Of a stretch of 64,000 bases of DNA, positions 1-8,654 are shown piece by piece. Numbering within the stretch: position 1 is the first letter of the stretch; each line of letters begins with the position of its first letter. The stretch is from JBFHIJ01 sp963678775. Lineage in GTDB: Bacteria > Bacteroidota > Ignavibacteria > Kapaibacteriales > UBA2268. Location of the stretch: contig CAXXGR010000007.1 in NCBI GenBank assembly GCA_963678775.2, positions 496,001 through 560,000 of the forward strand, in the 5' to 3' direction. The notes under the pieces were generated by a model that did not search any database, was not told the origin of the DNA, and saw only the letters and a program-made list of their open reading frames with translations. The position numbers were made by a program, and so were the translations under genes.

Positions 1-396
1 GAAACTGATGTTGATGATATTGATCAGTCAATAGATGTAGCTTTTGGAGAACCTGAAAACTTTACAGTTGATGTAGATGTTGCTCCTGCTCAACAGGAAA
101 CATTTGAAGAATGGGAAGTATCAGAAAGTCCTAACGTAGATATTTCTGAAATTAGTAGCAATATAGTATATCCAAGAATAGCTAAACAAGCCGGTATTGA
201 AGGATTAGTGTTGTTGAACGTACTGGTTGGCTCTGATGGAACTATAAAAAATGTTAAAGTGGAACATTCAGATAATTTATTACTAAACGAAGCAGCTATT
301 AGTGCAGTCAAAAGATCTACTTATACTCCCGCTATTCAAAATGGCACTCCTTGTGCCTGCTGGATAAGCATTCCTATAGAATTTAGACTTAATTGA
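1..396 (+). CDS. TonB-family energy transducer, C-terminal part
   Basis: The open frame runs from the window edge to a TGA at 394-396, so the N-terminal membrane anchor is missing. The last ~80 residues fit a TonB C-terminal domain: a YP..A...GIEG segment, then a VLVGSDGTIKNVKV strand, an NEAAISAVK helix and a closing SIPIEFRLN strand. This family carries proton-motive-force energy to TonB-dependent outer-membrane transporters. An acidic linker (many Asp and Glu) precedes the domain, as expected for a periplasm-spanning region. A hairpin terminator follows at once. The family call is firm; substrate and cognate receptor are unknown. Confidence 0.85.
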   Translation, partial: ETDVDDIDQSIDVAFGEPENFTVDVDVAPAQQETFEEWEVSESPNVDISEISSNIVYPRIAKQAGIEGLVLLNVLVGSDGTIKNVKVEHSDNLLLNEAAISAVKRSTYTPAIQNGTPCACWISIPIEFRLN

Positions 397-444
397 TATC
401 ACATAGTTTTGTTAAACTAAAACGATACAACTACAGCACAAAGA

Positions 445-469
445 CCACTCTAACCGGAGTGGTTTTTTT
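445..469 (+). terminator. Rho-independent terminator after the TonB-like gene
   Basis: CCACTC (445-450) pairs with GAGTGG (457-462) around a 6-base loop and is followed by seven T. Confidence 0.85.
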
Positions 470-573
470 ATGATTAGTCAATATCTATAAATATTATATT
501 GGAATACAGCATTATTAAGTGTAATTTATAAATAATATTAATGTAAATATACTGATTTAAACAAATAGAGACT

Positions 574-1155
574 ATGACTGATTTTGTACTAAAAGCTAAA
601 CACTGGCAAGTATTTCTGGTTTTATTTGCGATGCCATATCTTTTGCAAATAATGATAATTCCATCTGACATTGAACCGGAAAATATGCAAAGTTTTGTAT
701 TCATAATGATTCCTTTTACCTTGTATTATCTTATCTCTAATTTGACATGGTATTGGGCAGTAGGCATTAGGTTACTAAAAAAGACTCCTGAAGAAATAGC
801 TCCCAAAAGTATTTTATTCAAAATAAGTATCATTGGGGTAGCTATGGTTTATGCTTCTGTATTTGCTGTAATGATTCGGCTATTTGATATAATATCACAA
901 ATCTTGAATGAGACTTTAGAACCAGAAAAAATATTGCCAATAGCAGGTATTTTGTTAATCTTGATGCTAATGTTATTAATCTGTTTTACTTATATATTTG
1001 TTTTTACAGCTCGTTCTATATATACTGCAGAGACTCAGGAAAAAGCAAAATTTACAAATTATATTGCAGAGTTCTTCTTAGTTTGGTTTCTGCCAGTAGG
1101 AGTCTGGTTTTTGCAACCAAGAATAAATAAAATAGTAAGAGAAGATAATGAATAG
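574..1155 (+). CDS. multi-pass membrane protein, tandem paralogue 1
   Basis: A 193-residue, strongly hydrophobic protein with about four to five predicted membrane segments (near residues 12-30, 40-65, 82-105, 120-147 and 165-180). The N-terminus LKAKHWQVF and the C-terminal motif PVGVWFLQPRINKIV recur almost unchanged in the next gene, so the two are paralogues. I do not recognise a characterised family. The conserved C-terminus, a membrane segment ending in QPRINKI, is the best handle for a search. It overlaps the next gene by 8 bases, which suggests translational coupling. No Shine-Dalgarno sequence is evident before the ATG. Confidence 0.8.
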   Translation: MTDFVLKAKHWQVFLVLFAMPYLLQIMIIPSDIEPENMQSFVFIMIPFTLYYLISNLTWYWAVGIRLLKKTPEEIAPKSILFKISIIGVAMVYASVFAVMIRLFDIISQILNETLEPEKILPIAGILLILMLMLLICFTYIFVFTARSIYTAETQEKAKFTNYIAEFFLVWFLPVGVWFLQPRINKIVREDNE

Positions 1156-1765
1156 TATTCCTTTTTTGCTTCGAGCAAAAACTATGCAGGTTTTTGGCGT
1201 TTTGGTTCTAATACCGGTAGCAATTTTGATTGCTGCCTTAATAATATTATTTTTCAACTTTGAACTAACAACAGTTTTCTCAGTATACCCATTTATTGCT
1301 TTGCCAGTCTATATCCCATTTTTTATTTGGAATTGGAATATTGGAATTTGGCTTCATGACAAGCTGCCGGAAGAGCTTCGATTCCATAGAGGAGTATTCA
1401 AAATTGCATTTGGAATCATGCTATTCTGTCTGATAGTCTCAGCCTTCCTGTTGCATAATCTGTTTGGGTCTACATTTATGAACAATGCATCTTTAGAGCC
1501 CAGTTTCTCGTCTTTAGGTATTTTTATTCCATTTTTGATTGCCACATTGTTTATAATGTTTTGCTTAGCTTATGTAAGTTACTATAATGCAAGAACTATT
1601 AGAACTTTAGAACGAAATGAAGCTATGAAGTTTTCTGAATGTTTTGAAGACATGCAGTGGATTTTCGTTATTCCATTAGGGATATGGAATTTGCAACCAA
1701 GAATAAATAAAATAGCTCATTCTACGAAATTTGAACTTATTGAAATTGATAATAAAGAAAGGTAA
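1148..1765 (+). CDS. multi-pass membrane protein, tandem paralogue 2
   Basis: A 205-residue membrane protein starting inside the end of its paralogue. LRAKTMQVF near the start and PLGIWNLQPRINKIA near the end match the upstream protein, while the middle has diverged. The DNA encoding LQPRINKI is identical over 25 bases in both genes (1111-1135 and 1691-1715). That points to strong selection or gene conversion. Function unknown; the two may form a heteromeric membrane complex, which is inference from pairing alone. Confidence 0.8.
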   Translation: MNSIPFLLRAKTMQVFGVLVLIPVAILIAALIILFFNFELTTVFSVYPFIALPVYIPFFIWNWNIGIWLHDKLPEELRFHRGVFKIAFGIMLFCLIVSAFLLHNLFGSTFMNNASLEPSFSSLGIFIPFLIATLFIMFCLAYVSYYNARTIRTLERNEAMKFSECFEDMQWIFVIPLGIWNLQPRINKIAHSTKFELIEIDNKER

Positions 1766-2060
1766 TTCAGACGAGTTCAAAGCTAAAGAGTTTACTTGCA
1801 GATTTCTTTTAGTGTAAATAATATTGATACTGAGCACTTAGTAGTTTCTATAATCTAAGGCAGATGTTTATAGAAGATAAGAAAAATCCGCAGATTGTGA
1901 GAGATATTAGATTGTTTGATGCTAATTGACAAATATAATTACAGTTTTATTCATAGCGTAAATATACTTTGGGATAGCATTTTATATTTACTTTTCTAAA
2001 GTAGTTGATACGTATAAATATTTTTATTCTACTAATAGAACATTGTATACCTAAATTTCT
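1766..2060. other. non-coding gap
   Basis: About 300 bases without a credible gene. I see no strong terminator after the paralogue pair and no structured RNA. The right-hand end leads into a -7-like element for the peptidase gene. Confidence 0.5.
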
Positions 2061-2068
2061 TAATTTTG
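2061..2068 (+). promoter_or_regulatory. Bacteroidota-type -7 element, M28 peptidase
   Basis: TAATTTTG fits TAnnTTTG exactly. A TTG at 2043-2045 is 15 bases upstream, slightly short for the -33 box. The ATG chosen for the peptidase lies 30 bases downstream. Confidence 0.4.
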
Positions 2069-2097
2069 TGCTTTACTTTACTACTACCAGGCATAAA

Positions 2098-3486
2098 ATG
2101 AAAATAATATACTTGATTATTCTGCTTATCGTTGTTGCTCTTCCGTTAAAAGCTGAAGTTCCTCTAGCCCAAAAATATAAGGATGTCTTTGATAAAATCT
2201 ATAAAAAAGCACATCAGGACTCTACTGTTTGGGAGAGAATGGCTTACTTTTGTGATACTTATGGTCATCGTCTTTCTGGCTCAGAGGGGCTGGAAAAAGC
2301 TCTTGATAAATCTGTAGAATTGTTCAAAAAAGATGGGTTTGTTAACGTCCGCAAAGAGCTAATTACTGTTCCACATTGGGAAAGGGGTGATGAGTCCTTG
2401 ATTCTGTTAGCTCCTCATAAAAGGAAGTTAAATTTTCTTAGTTTAGGTGGTTCTGTCGCTACACCCGAAGGAGGGATAACTTCCGAAGTTTTTGTAGTGC
2501 ATCATTGGAATGAACTTGCCCCTAATGCGCTAAATATTAAAGATAAGATATTGGTTTTTGATGTGCCATTCGAAAATTACTCTCAGCATGTGATGTATCG
2601 AGTTTATGCTGCTGACAGTGCTTCCAAATATGGAGCTAAAGCTGCTCTTGTTAGATCTGTGAGTCCTTATGGATTTCAGTTACCACATACCGGCATAATG
2701 CGTTATAACGGTACGTTTCCAAAGATACCATTGGCAGCAATCACGATGGAAGATGCTCTGATGTTTTCGCGCATTCAGAAAAGAGGAGATAAATCCATCC
2801 TCCATTTAACTATGTCTTGTAGAAATCTAGAGGATGTAGTTACTTACAACTCAATGGCTGAATTGAAAGGACAAAAATATCCTAAATCCATAATTGCCAT
2901 AGGTGGACATATAGATTCATGGGATGTGAGCAGCGGTGCACAGGATGACATGGGGCCTGTACTAACTACGTGGTTTGCAATGAAAGTGCTCAAAGAACTG
3001 AATTTAATTCCAAATCATACTATAAGAACTGTGATGTGGGGGGCAGAAGAAACCGGAGGACAGGGGGGAGCGCAATATGCAGAAAATCATAAAAATGAAC
3101 CGCATATTCTAATGCTAGAATCTGATGCCGGAGTATATAAACCCTCCATGTTAGGATTTACCGGGCCGGATTCAATGCGTAAAAAAATGGAGAACATAGC
3201 ATCATTGCTTGAAGAGCGTATTGGATCTTTTAAAATATTAGATCATGGCAGTGGCACCGATATACGACCTATGATGGCTTACGGAATTCCAGGGATTGGG
3301 GTGTGGCCTGACTCAGATAATCTATATTTTAGAGAACATCACTCTCCCTCTGATACGCCAGACAAGATTGACCCTAAAATAATGAATGATTGTGTAGCCA
3401 CTATCGCATTCTATATATATGTTTACAGCATGGAATTTGATGGGGAAGCTATGAATCAAGAAAAGAATGAGGACACTGGAGAATAA
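2098..3486 (+). CDS. secreted M28-family metallopeptidase (carboxypeptidase Q-like)
   Basis: 462 residues. I chose the ATG at 2098 because it opens a clean signal peptide (MKIIYLIILLIVV...KAE); a TTG further upstream would put the predicted promoter inside the gene. The M28 zinc ligands are all visible in order: GGHIDSWD, AQDDMG, GAEETGG, ESDAG and EHHSPSDTPD. This is the arrangement in plasma glutamate carboxypeptidase/carboxypeptidase Q-like enzymes, which release amino acids from di- and oligopeptides outside the cytoplasm. A PA-like insertion (about residues 120-250) precedes the catalytic core. It stands alone as a transcription unit. Exact substrate unknown. Confidence 0.9.
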   Translation: MKIIYLIILLIVVALPLKAEVPLAQKYKDVFDKIYKKAHQDSTVWERMAYFCDTYGHRLSGSEGLEKALDKSVELFKKDGFVNVRKELITVPHWERGDESLILLAPHKRKLNFLSLGGSVATPEGGITSEVFVVHHWNELAPNALNIKDKILVFDVPFENYSQHVMYRVYAADSASKYGAKAALVRSVSPYGFQLPHTGIMRYNGTFPKIPLAAITMEDALMFSRIQKRGDKSILHLTMSCRNLEDVVTYNSMAELKGQKYPKSIIAIGGHIDSWDVSSGAQDDMGPVLTTWFAMKVLKELNLIPNHTIRTVMWGAEETGGQGGAQYAENHKNEPHILMLESDAGVYKPSMLGFTGPDSMRKKMENIASLLEERIGSFKILDHGSGTDIRPMMAYGIPGIGVWPDSDNLYFREHHSPSDTPDKIDPKIMNDCVATIAFYIYVYSMEFDGEAMNQEKNEDTGE

Positions 3487-3640
3487 AACTTTAAGACCAA
3501 GGCACAAACAAGTGCTGTGTAGCCTGATGTCGACTAATTACTGTTTTATCAATGCTGGATTGTTAGCAAATCTTGGATTATGCTGAAATTGAGTAAAATT
3601 ATCTCGAATTCAATTGGGGAAAGTTTGAAAGTAGTAGTGT

Positions 3641-3676
3641 TTAATAGAACAATGGGATATTCCATTGTTCTATTAA
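3641..3676. repeat. 36-base palindrome between convergent genes
   Basis: A 15-base perfect inverted repeat (3641-3655 with 3662-3676) around GATATT. Neither strand has a good T-run after the stem, so it is not a typical intrinsic terminator despite its position between convergent genes. Confidence 0.65.
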
Positions 3677-3731
3677 AAAATATAGGATATGTTGAATAAC
3701 AACTTTTAGAGTAATTAATTTGTTATGTATG

Positions 3732-4112
3732 CTAACTACCCATTACTAAAGCAGCACCAGTCACATAAGCTATAAGCCACCATATATAAGCGGCTCTTGA
3801 AAATAAGTGTAGACCTTTTTCAGGTCGGGTATTTATACCATTTTTGAGCTTATGTTTCCAAATCATTACTGCGTCTATCAGCATACCCGTGAGTGAGGAA
3901 TAACCCAACATACCATGAGGAGAAAATGGACTGTTTTCAGAGCCTATTATCATTAACGTAGTAGCAATGATATCGAAGACTACTCCAATAGTTATAAAAT
4001 AAAGCACAGTGTTATTTACTATTTTTTTACGTTGCTCTGTGATTATTGCTACGGAATAAAAAATCAGTGCTAAGTTTACGATAGTAACGCCTGCCATAAT
4101 TTCCGGTTTCAT
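3732..4112 (-). CDS. small four-helix membrane protein (possibly HsmA/TIGR03987-like)
   Basis: 126 residues with four hydrophobic segments, near residues 5-24, 37-57, 68-87 and 106-124. Conserved-looking features are HGMLGYSSL in the third loop/helix and a tryptophan pair (WWLIAY) in the last helix. From memory it resembles the small membrane proteins called HsmA or TIGR03987, which have no firm function; I cannot verify this without a search. It is transcribed toward the M28 gene and is probably monocistronic. Confidence 0.65.
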   Translation of the reverse strand: MKPEIMAGVTIVNLALIFYSVAIITEQRKKIVNNTVLYFITIGVVFDIIATTLMIIGSENSPFSPHGMLGYSSLTGMLIDAVMIWKHKLKNGINTRPEKGLHLFSRAAYIWWLIAYVTGAALVMGS

Positions 4113-4231
4113 AATGCATCACTTATAGTTATAAAGAAAAATCAACGGATGAAAAGCTAATATGTTTTTAACTGTATGTTCGATTTTAAAAAAGGCTTGC
4201 TATATAGTCTGATAACAAGCTCTTTATATAA

Positions 4232-4852
4232 TTATTTCCAAGACTTTTCTACTATTTTAATTCTGCCGGGATAAGATATCGGACCTATAGGCGTTGTGAT
4301 TGTTGGTCGTGCATCTAAAGTGATTTTTGCAGGTGAGGAGTTCGCACCTCCCAAAGCAAGAGCAACATTAAGCAGACGCTCATATCCCTGCTTCCCGAAA
4401 AACTCATATAAATCCAAGCCAATGGCAAGTGGAATAATCGCAGACTGTCCGGTGCCGGGTATAACAATTGGTTTTGCTATATTGCCTGAAACGGTAGGGA
4501 CATCATCAATGTACAATGTCCAATCAAATGAAGTAAGTGTCGCCGAAGACTGTTTAGTTCCACCAGTACCGTCATTTGGATTTTTAGCTTCTACATTTAA
4601 AATAAACTGAGTAGGCAAAGATTTTTTAGCATAAGCATTTGTTAGTTTCAAACCATCAGTAATAGAAAAGTCTTTTATAGACTTTTTATTAGACAATGCA
4701 ATGCCATTGACGTGGAAATTATTTACATCCTTGAGTTTAAATTCGCATCTTTTAAGATTTGTCATAGATTGTTGAATTTGCTTCAAAGTGTTGCAACCGG
4801 ATACTGCAATAAGTCCAATCATTGCAATTATCAATAGATATTTTGTTCTCAT
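4232..4852 (-). CDS. LEA-type-2-like lipoprotein
   Basis: 206 residues starting with a lipoprotein signal (lipobox VSGC, Cys20). The body matches the LEA type 2/WHy-like fold seen in envelope lipoproteins: an N-terminal strand region (FKLKDVNNFHVNG), then a central NVEAKNPND motif, then a basal strand pair ending in GRIKIVEKSW. Such proteins are thought to be periplasmic or outer-membrane-attached; their role is unclear. The Cys places it at an outer-membrane inner leaflet by inference. A TATATTTG promoter element lies about 28 bases upstream. Confidence 0.75.
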   Translation of the reverse strand: MRTKYLLIIAMIGLIAVSGCNTLKQIQQSMTNLKRCEFKLKDVNNFHVNGIALSNKKSIKDFSITDGLKLTNAYAKKSLPTQFILNVEAKNPNDGTGGTKQSSATLTSFDWTLYIDDVPTVSGNIAKPIVIPGTGQSAIIPLAIGLDLYEFFGKQGYERLLNVALALGGANSSPAKITLDARPTITTPIGPISYPGRIKIVEKSWK

Positions 4853-4880
4853 ATTTGTCTCCGTTAATAAATTGGTATAT

Positions 4881-4914
4881 CAAATATACAGTAAATAAGT
4901 ATAAAAGTTTCCAA
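4881..4914 (-). promoter_or_regulatory. candidate promoter, LEA-like lipoprotein
   Basis: On the minus strand TATATTTG (4881-4888) fits TAnnTTTG, with TTG at 4912-4914 after a 23-base spacer, at the long end of the accepted range. Confidence 0.4.
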
Positions 4915-4931
4915 GTTATATCATATAAAGC

Positions 4932-4963
4932 AAAAAACCGAAAGCAATTGCCTACGGTTTTTT
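4932..4963 (-). terminator. terminator after the response regulator
   Basis: AAAAAACCG (4932-4940) pairs with CGGTTTTTT (4955-4963). Read on the minus strand the stem ends in a T-run, just after the response-regulator stop. Confidence 0.7.
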
Positions 4964-4990
4964 CTATCAAAAAATAATTATAATACAATC

Positions 4991-5476
4991 TTAGTCATTT
5001 AAATCAGCATCGTTAACTAAAGTTTGAACGGCATCGCCTGAAATTCCATCTTTGATTACTTTATCAACTATATCACTGAACTTATTAACTTTTGTATTGA
5101 GTATATTAAGAGAGCTAAGAAGCTTAACTTTCGCAATCAGAAGCTTTTCTTCGATTGGTTTACTCAAAAAGTCATCAGCACCTGCTTCTATAGATTTTAA
5201 CTGATTTGCTACGTCGTTAAGTGCAGTAACTATAACAACCGGAATATGTCTTGTGGCTTCATCTTCTTTAAGATGACGTACAGTTTCATATCCATCCATT
5301 CGTGGCATCATTACATCTAATACAACAGCATCAGGATGTCTTTCTTTCACTTTTTCCAAACAATCTACACCATCATAAGCCTCTTGTGCTTCATACCCGT
5401 TTGCTTCCAAATATCTTCTCAAGAGTTTAGTTGTAATCTTATTATCATCAACAACCAAGATAAAAGGCTTCGCCAT
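4991..5476 (-). CDS. single-domain response regulator (REC)
   Basis: 161 residues. A complete receiver domain spans about 5-122: acidic pair Asp10-Asp11, phosphoacceptor Asp54 in VVLDVMMP, Thr84 and Lys106 in FLSKP. After it comes only a ~35-residue helical tail and no DNA-binding or catalytic output domain. It is therefore a stand-alone receiver like CheY or the first PleD domain, acting by protein contact. No kinase is adjacent; the nearest in this window are 25 kb or more away, so its partner cannot be assigned. Confidence 0.9.
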   Translation of the reverse strand: MAKPFILVVDDNKITTKLLRRYLEANGYEAQEAYDGVDCLEKVKERHPDAVVLDVMMPRMDGYETVRHLKEDEATRHIPVVIVTALNDVANQLKSIEAGADDFLSKPIEEKLLIAKVKLLSSLNILNTKVNKFSDIVDKVIKDGISGDAVQTLVNDADLND

Positions 5477-5631
5477 AACTACCCCAAAATTTATGTCTAA
5501 ACTTATTTATGCAAAATATAGTCAATTATATAAATACTTATACGAATTATGTACTTGTATCATTTTAAACTAGGCCTAATATATTGAAAAAAATTAAAAA
5601 ATCCATACAAATACTGAATTTATTCAAAAAT

Positions 5632-8421
5632 TTATATACCCTTTTCAAAAAAATCACGTAAGTATTTTCCAGTATATGAATTTTTACATTTTATTATATC
5701 TTCAGGAGTCCCCTCAAAAACAACTTTACCTCCACCTTCGCCGGCCTCTGGTCCTAAGTCTATTATGTGATCGGCTGAAGCAATAACGTGCAGGTTATGC
5801 TCAATTATCACTACCGAATGTCCGGTATCTGTGAGTTTTCTAAAAGATGTAATAAGCTTAGATATATCATCAAGGTGCAAACCTGTTGTAGGTTCGTCAA
5901 AAATAAACAAAGTTTTACCACTTGATTTAGCATCTAAATGCCCGGCTAATTTGATTCTTTGAGCTTCACCTCCGGATAGGTGAGTGCTCGGCTGACCGAG
6001 TCTTAGATATCCAAGACCAACGTCTGATAATATCTGCAACTTTTTAGTGATTTTAGCTTTATCTCCAAAAAATTCTAAAGCTTCATCTACTGTCATTTCA
6101 AGAACGTCTATAATAGTTTTTCCATTGTAGACTATGTTGTGAATTTCTTTTTTGTATCTGCTACCTTTACAACTTTCGCATATTAAAGTTACGTCAGGAA
6201 GGAACTGCATATCTACTTTAATAGTACCCTCACCTTCACATTCATCACATCTTCCGCCTGTGACGTTAAATGAGAAGTTGCCCGGTTTATAGCCCAGTTG
6301 GCGAGACAGCTGAGTTTGAGCAAATGTATCTCTTATTGCATCGAATACCTTAGTATAAGTAGCAGGAGTTGAGCGAGATGATTTGCCAATAGGAGACTGA
6401 TCAACCATTTCAATCATTTCAATATTGTCCATACCTACGATTCTTTCAAACCTACCGGTATGTCCCATATAACCACCTTTGTATTTTTTTATACCTGCGT
6501 AAAGTATATCATGTATCAAAGTGCTTTTGCCGGAACCTGATACGCCAGTTACACATGTAATGCAGCCCATAGGGAATTCAATTTTTTCTATCTCCAGATT
6601 GTTTTCCTGAGCATTAAAAATCACTATTTTTTCGTTGTTTCCTTTATTTCGTTCTTTAGGAATTGCAATATTCTTCCTACCTGTAAAATAATCAGCTGTA
6701 AGCGAATTAGTAGCTTGTTCCAATTCCTCGAAGTTACCTGAGAAAACAACCTCACCACCAAATTCACCTGCATTAGGCCCCATATCAATTATTTTGTCTG
6801 CATGGTGAATAATATCAGGATCATGCTCTACAACAACTACAGTGTTGCCCAAACCGCGTAATTTGTATAATATATGTATCAGCCTGTCTGTGTCTCTTGG
6901 GTGCATGCCTATGCTTGGCTCGTCTAAAACGTATAATGTCCCTACAAGTGAAGAGCCCAGGGCTGTTGTCAGATTTATTCTCTGAGCTTCGCCACCGGAA
7001 AGAGTGTGAGTTAGTCTAGACAAAGTTAGATATTCGAGACCAATATCTACTAATAATTGCAAACGCCATTTAATTTCGATAAGCACTTGTCCGGCAACTT
7101 GCTCTTCGAAGTGGCCAAGTGAGATTGTATCAAAAAACTCACTAAGCTGCCCCAATGGCATTTTAATGAGATCAGTAACATTTTTATCTGCCACAAAAAC
7201 TTGCCTTGCAGAAGTTCTCAATCTGGAACCCTCACAGGCAGTGCATTCAGTGTAGCCTCTGTATTTGCTAAGCATTACTCTATAGTGCATTTTATAACTT
7301 TTAGATTCTAAATGCTTAAAAAATGCTTTGAGTCCTATATAGTCATCAGCTCCATTCCAAATGATATCCATTTTATCTTTAGGAACTTTTACTATAGGAA
7401 TGTCTATAGGGATATCATACTTTTTAGCAATTTTGATTAAAGCTTTTTCGTGTTTTGAGAACTTTTCACCTTTGAAAGGATGAAGTGCGTGTTTCTTAAT
7501 AGTAAGAGACTTATCCGGCATTACTAAATCTGCATCAATACCAATAGTTCTACCGAACCCCTGACATTTAGGGCACGCACCGTAAGGATTATTGAAAGAA
7601 AATAGCTTGGGTTCAGGCTCTAAATATAAAATATCACAATCAGGGCATTCGTAGACAGAACTAAAAGTATGTTCAGCTAAATTAGTGATATTGATAATAC
7701 AAATTCTTCCATCACCATAGTGAAATGCGGATTCTATAGAATCTGTAAGACGTGAAATACTCTCAGCCTCTTGACTAAAGACAACTCTATCTACAAGAAA
7801 GTAGTACTTTGTATCTACAAAATCATCAGGTATTCCGTCGCTCTCTAAGTCAATTAATTCTGTAGAGCCTGATTTTACAGCCCTAAAGAAGCCCAAAGTT
7901 TTATATCGTTCTACTAGTTCTGTTGCTTTTGTTCCATTTATTTTAGGTTCAAAGCATACGAATAGTCTGTCTCCTTCAGTCCAATTAGTCAATGACTTAA
8001 TCACAGAAGACGGAGTGTCTTTTTTAATTACAGCACCACACTGTTTGCAAATAGTCGTACCAACTCTGCCAAACAACAACCTGATATAATCATATAGCTC
8101 CGTGGTTGTACCAACTGTTGAGCGAGGATTTCTAGAATGTGCTCTCTGCTCGATAGCGATAGCAGGGGGGAGACCTGTTATAGATTCCACATCAGGCTTA
8201 CCCATCCTTTCCAGGAATTGCCTTGCATAAGAAGACAATGATTCTACAAATCTTCTTTGACCTTCTGCATATAAAGTATCGAAAGCAAGCGTAGATTTGC
8301 CAGAGCCACTAACTCCGGTGATTACAGTAATTCTATTATGCGGTATTTCTACACTAACGTCTTTAAGATTATGTAGACTAGCACGATTTATCTTTATGCT
8401 GTTATTATTTTTGTTGCTCAT
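5632..8421 (-). CDS. uvrA: UvrA, excinuclease ABC ATPase subunit
   Basis: 929 residues, full length for UvrA, the damage-sensing ATPase of nucleotide excision repair. Two ABC modules are intact: Walker A GVSGSGKST at 36-44 and again at about 626-634, with LSGGEAQR signatures at about 474 and 815. Zinc-finger CxxC pairs are visible (CKQCG; CPDCD...CPKCQ; CDECE...CESCK). The C-terminal DEPTTGLH and IIEHNLHVI motifs are typical of UvrA. It is transcribed alone. A second UvrA C-terminus lies at the right end of this window, so this genome carries at least two copies; which is the principal repair protein cannot be decided here. Confidence 0.97.
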   Translation of the reverse strand: MSNKNNNSIKINRASLHNLKDVSVEIPHNRITVITGVSGSGKSTLAFDTLYAEGQRRFVESLSSYARQFLERMGKPDVESITGLPPAIAIEQRAHSRNPRSTVGTTTELYDYIRLLFGRVGTTICKQCGAVIKKDTPSSVIKSLTNWTEGDRLFVCFEPKINGTKATELVERYKTLGFFRAVKSGSTELIDLESDGIPDDFVDTKYYFLVDRVVFSQEAESISRLTDSIESAFHYGDGRICIINITNLAEHTFSSVYECPDCDILYLEPEPKLFSFNNPYGACPKCQGFGRTIGIDADLVMPDKSLTIKKHALHPFKGEKFSKHEKALIKIAKKYDIPIDIPIVKVPKDKMDIIWNGADDYIGLKAFFKHLESKSYKMHYRVMLSKYRGYTECTACEGSRLRTSARQVFVADKNVTDLIKMPLGQLSEFFDTISLGHFEEQVAGQVLIEIKWRLQLLVDIGLEYLTLSRLTHTLSGGEAQRINLTTALGSSLVGTLYVLDEPSIGMHPRDTDRLIHILYKLRGLGNTVVVVEHDPDIIHHADKIIDMGPNAGEFGGEVVFSGNFEELEQATNSLTADYFTGRKNIAIPKERNKGNNEKIVIFNAQENNLEIEKIEFPMGCITCVTGVSGSGKSTLIHDILYAGIKKYKGGYMGHTGRFERIVGMDNIEMIEMVDQSPIGKSSRSTPATYTKVFDAIRDTFAQTQLSRQLGYKPGNFSFNVTGGRCDECEGEGTIKVDMQFLPDVTLICESCKGSRYKKEIHNIVYNGKTIIDVLEMTVDEALEFFGDKAKITKKLQILSDVGLGYLRLGQPSTHLSGGEAQRIKLAGHLDAKSSGKTLFIFDEPTTGLHLDDISKLITSFRKLTDTGHSVVIIEHNLHVIASADHIIDLGPEAGEGGGKVVFEGTPEDIIKCKNSYTGKYLRDFFEKGI

Positions 8422-8563
8422 ATAATATCGAATAAGTTATGTATACAATCAAGCAATTTAAGACAATATTGATAATTGAGAAAATATATTATTAGAGGAA
8501 ATTATAAAGATAGTGTAAAGACCTATAAAGAAATATTGATTAAACTTACTACATATTAACAAT

Positions 8564-8609
8564 CTTTACGAAGTCTTTATACAATCTTAACAATTCGGAA
8601 TTAGTTTTG
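8564..8609 (+). promoter_or_regulatory. Pho-box-like direct repeats plus -7 element
   Basis: Three 8-base units, CTTTACGA (8564), CTTTATAC (8575) and CTTAACAA (8586), sit exactly 11 bases apart with 3-base spacers. This is the helical-turn spacing of PhoB-type operators, and the units resemble the cyanobacterial CTTAACCT Pho box. Eight bases later comes TAGTTTTG (8602-8609), a TAnnTTTG -7 element, with no good -33 box. The repeats therefore sit where an activator would replace -33 recognition. Confidence 0.55.
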
Positions 8610-8654
8610 TACGTTGTTATTGGTAAAACTTATTTAATATTTTTGGAGAATGGG

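Noticed and set aside
4296..4610. 104-residue plus-strand open frame
   Set aside because: It is antisense to the LEA-like lipoprotein, whose signal peptide and conserved motifs support the minus strand.
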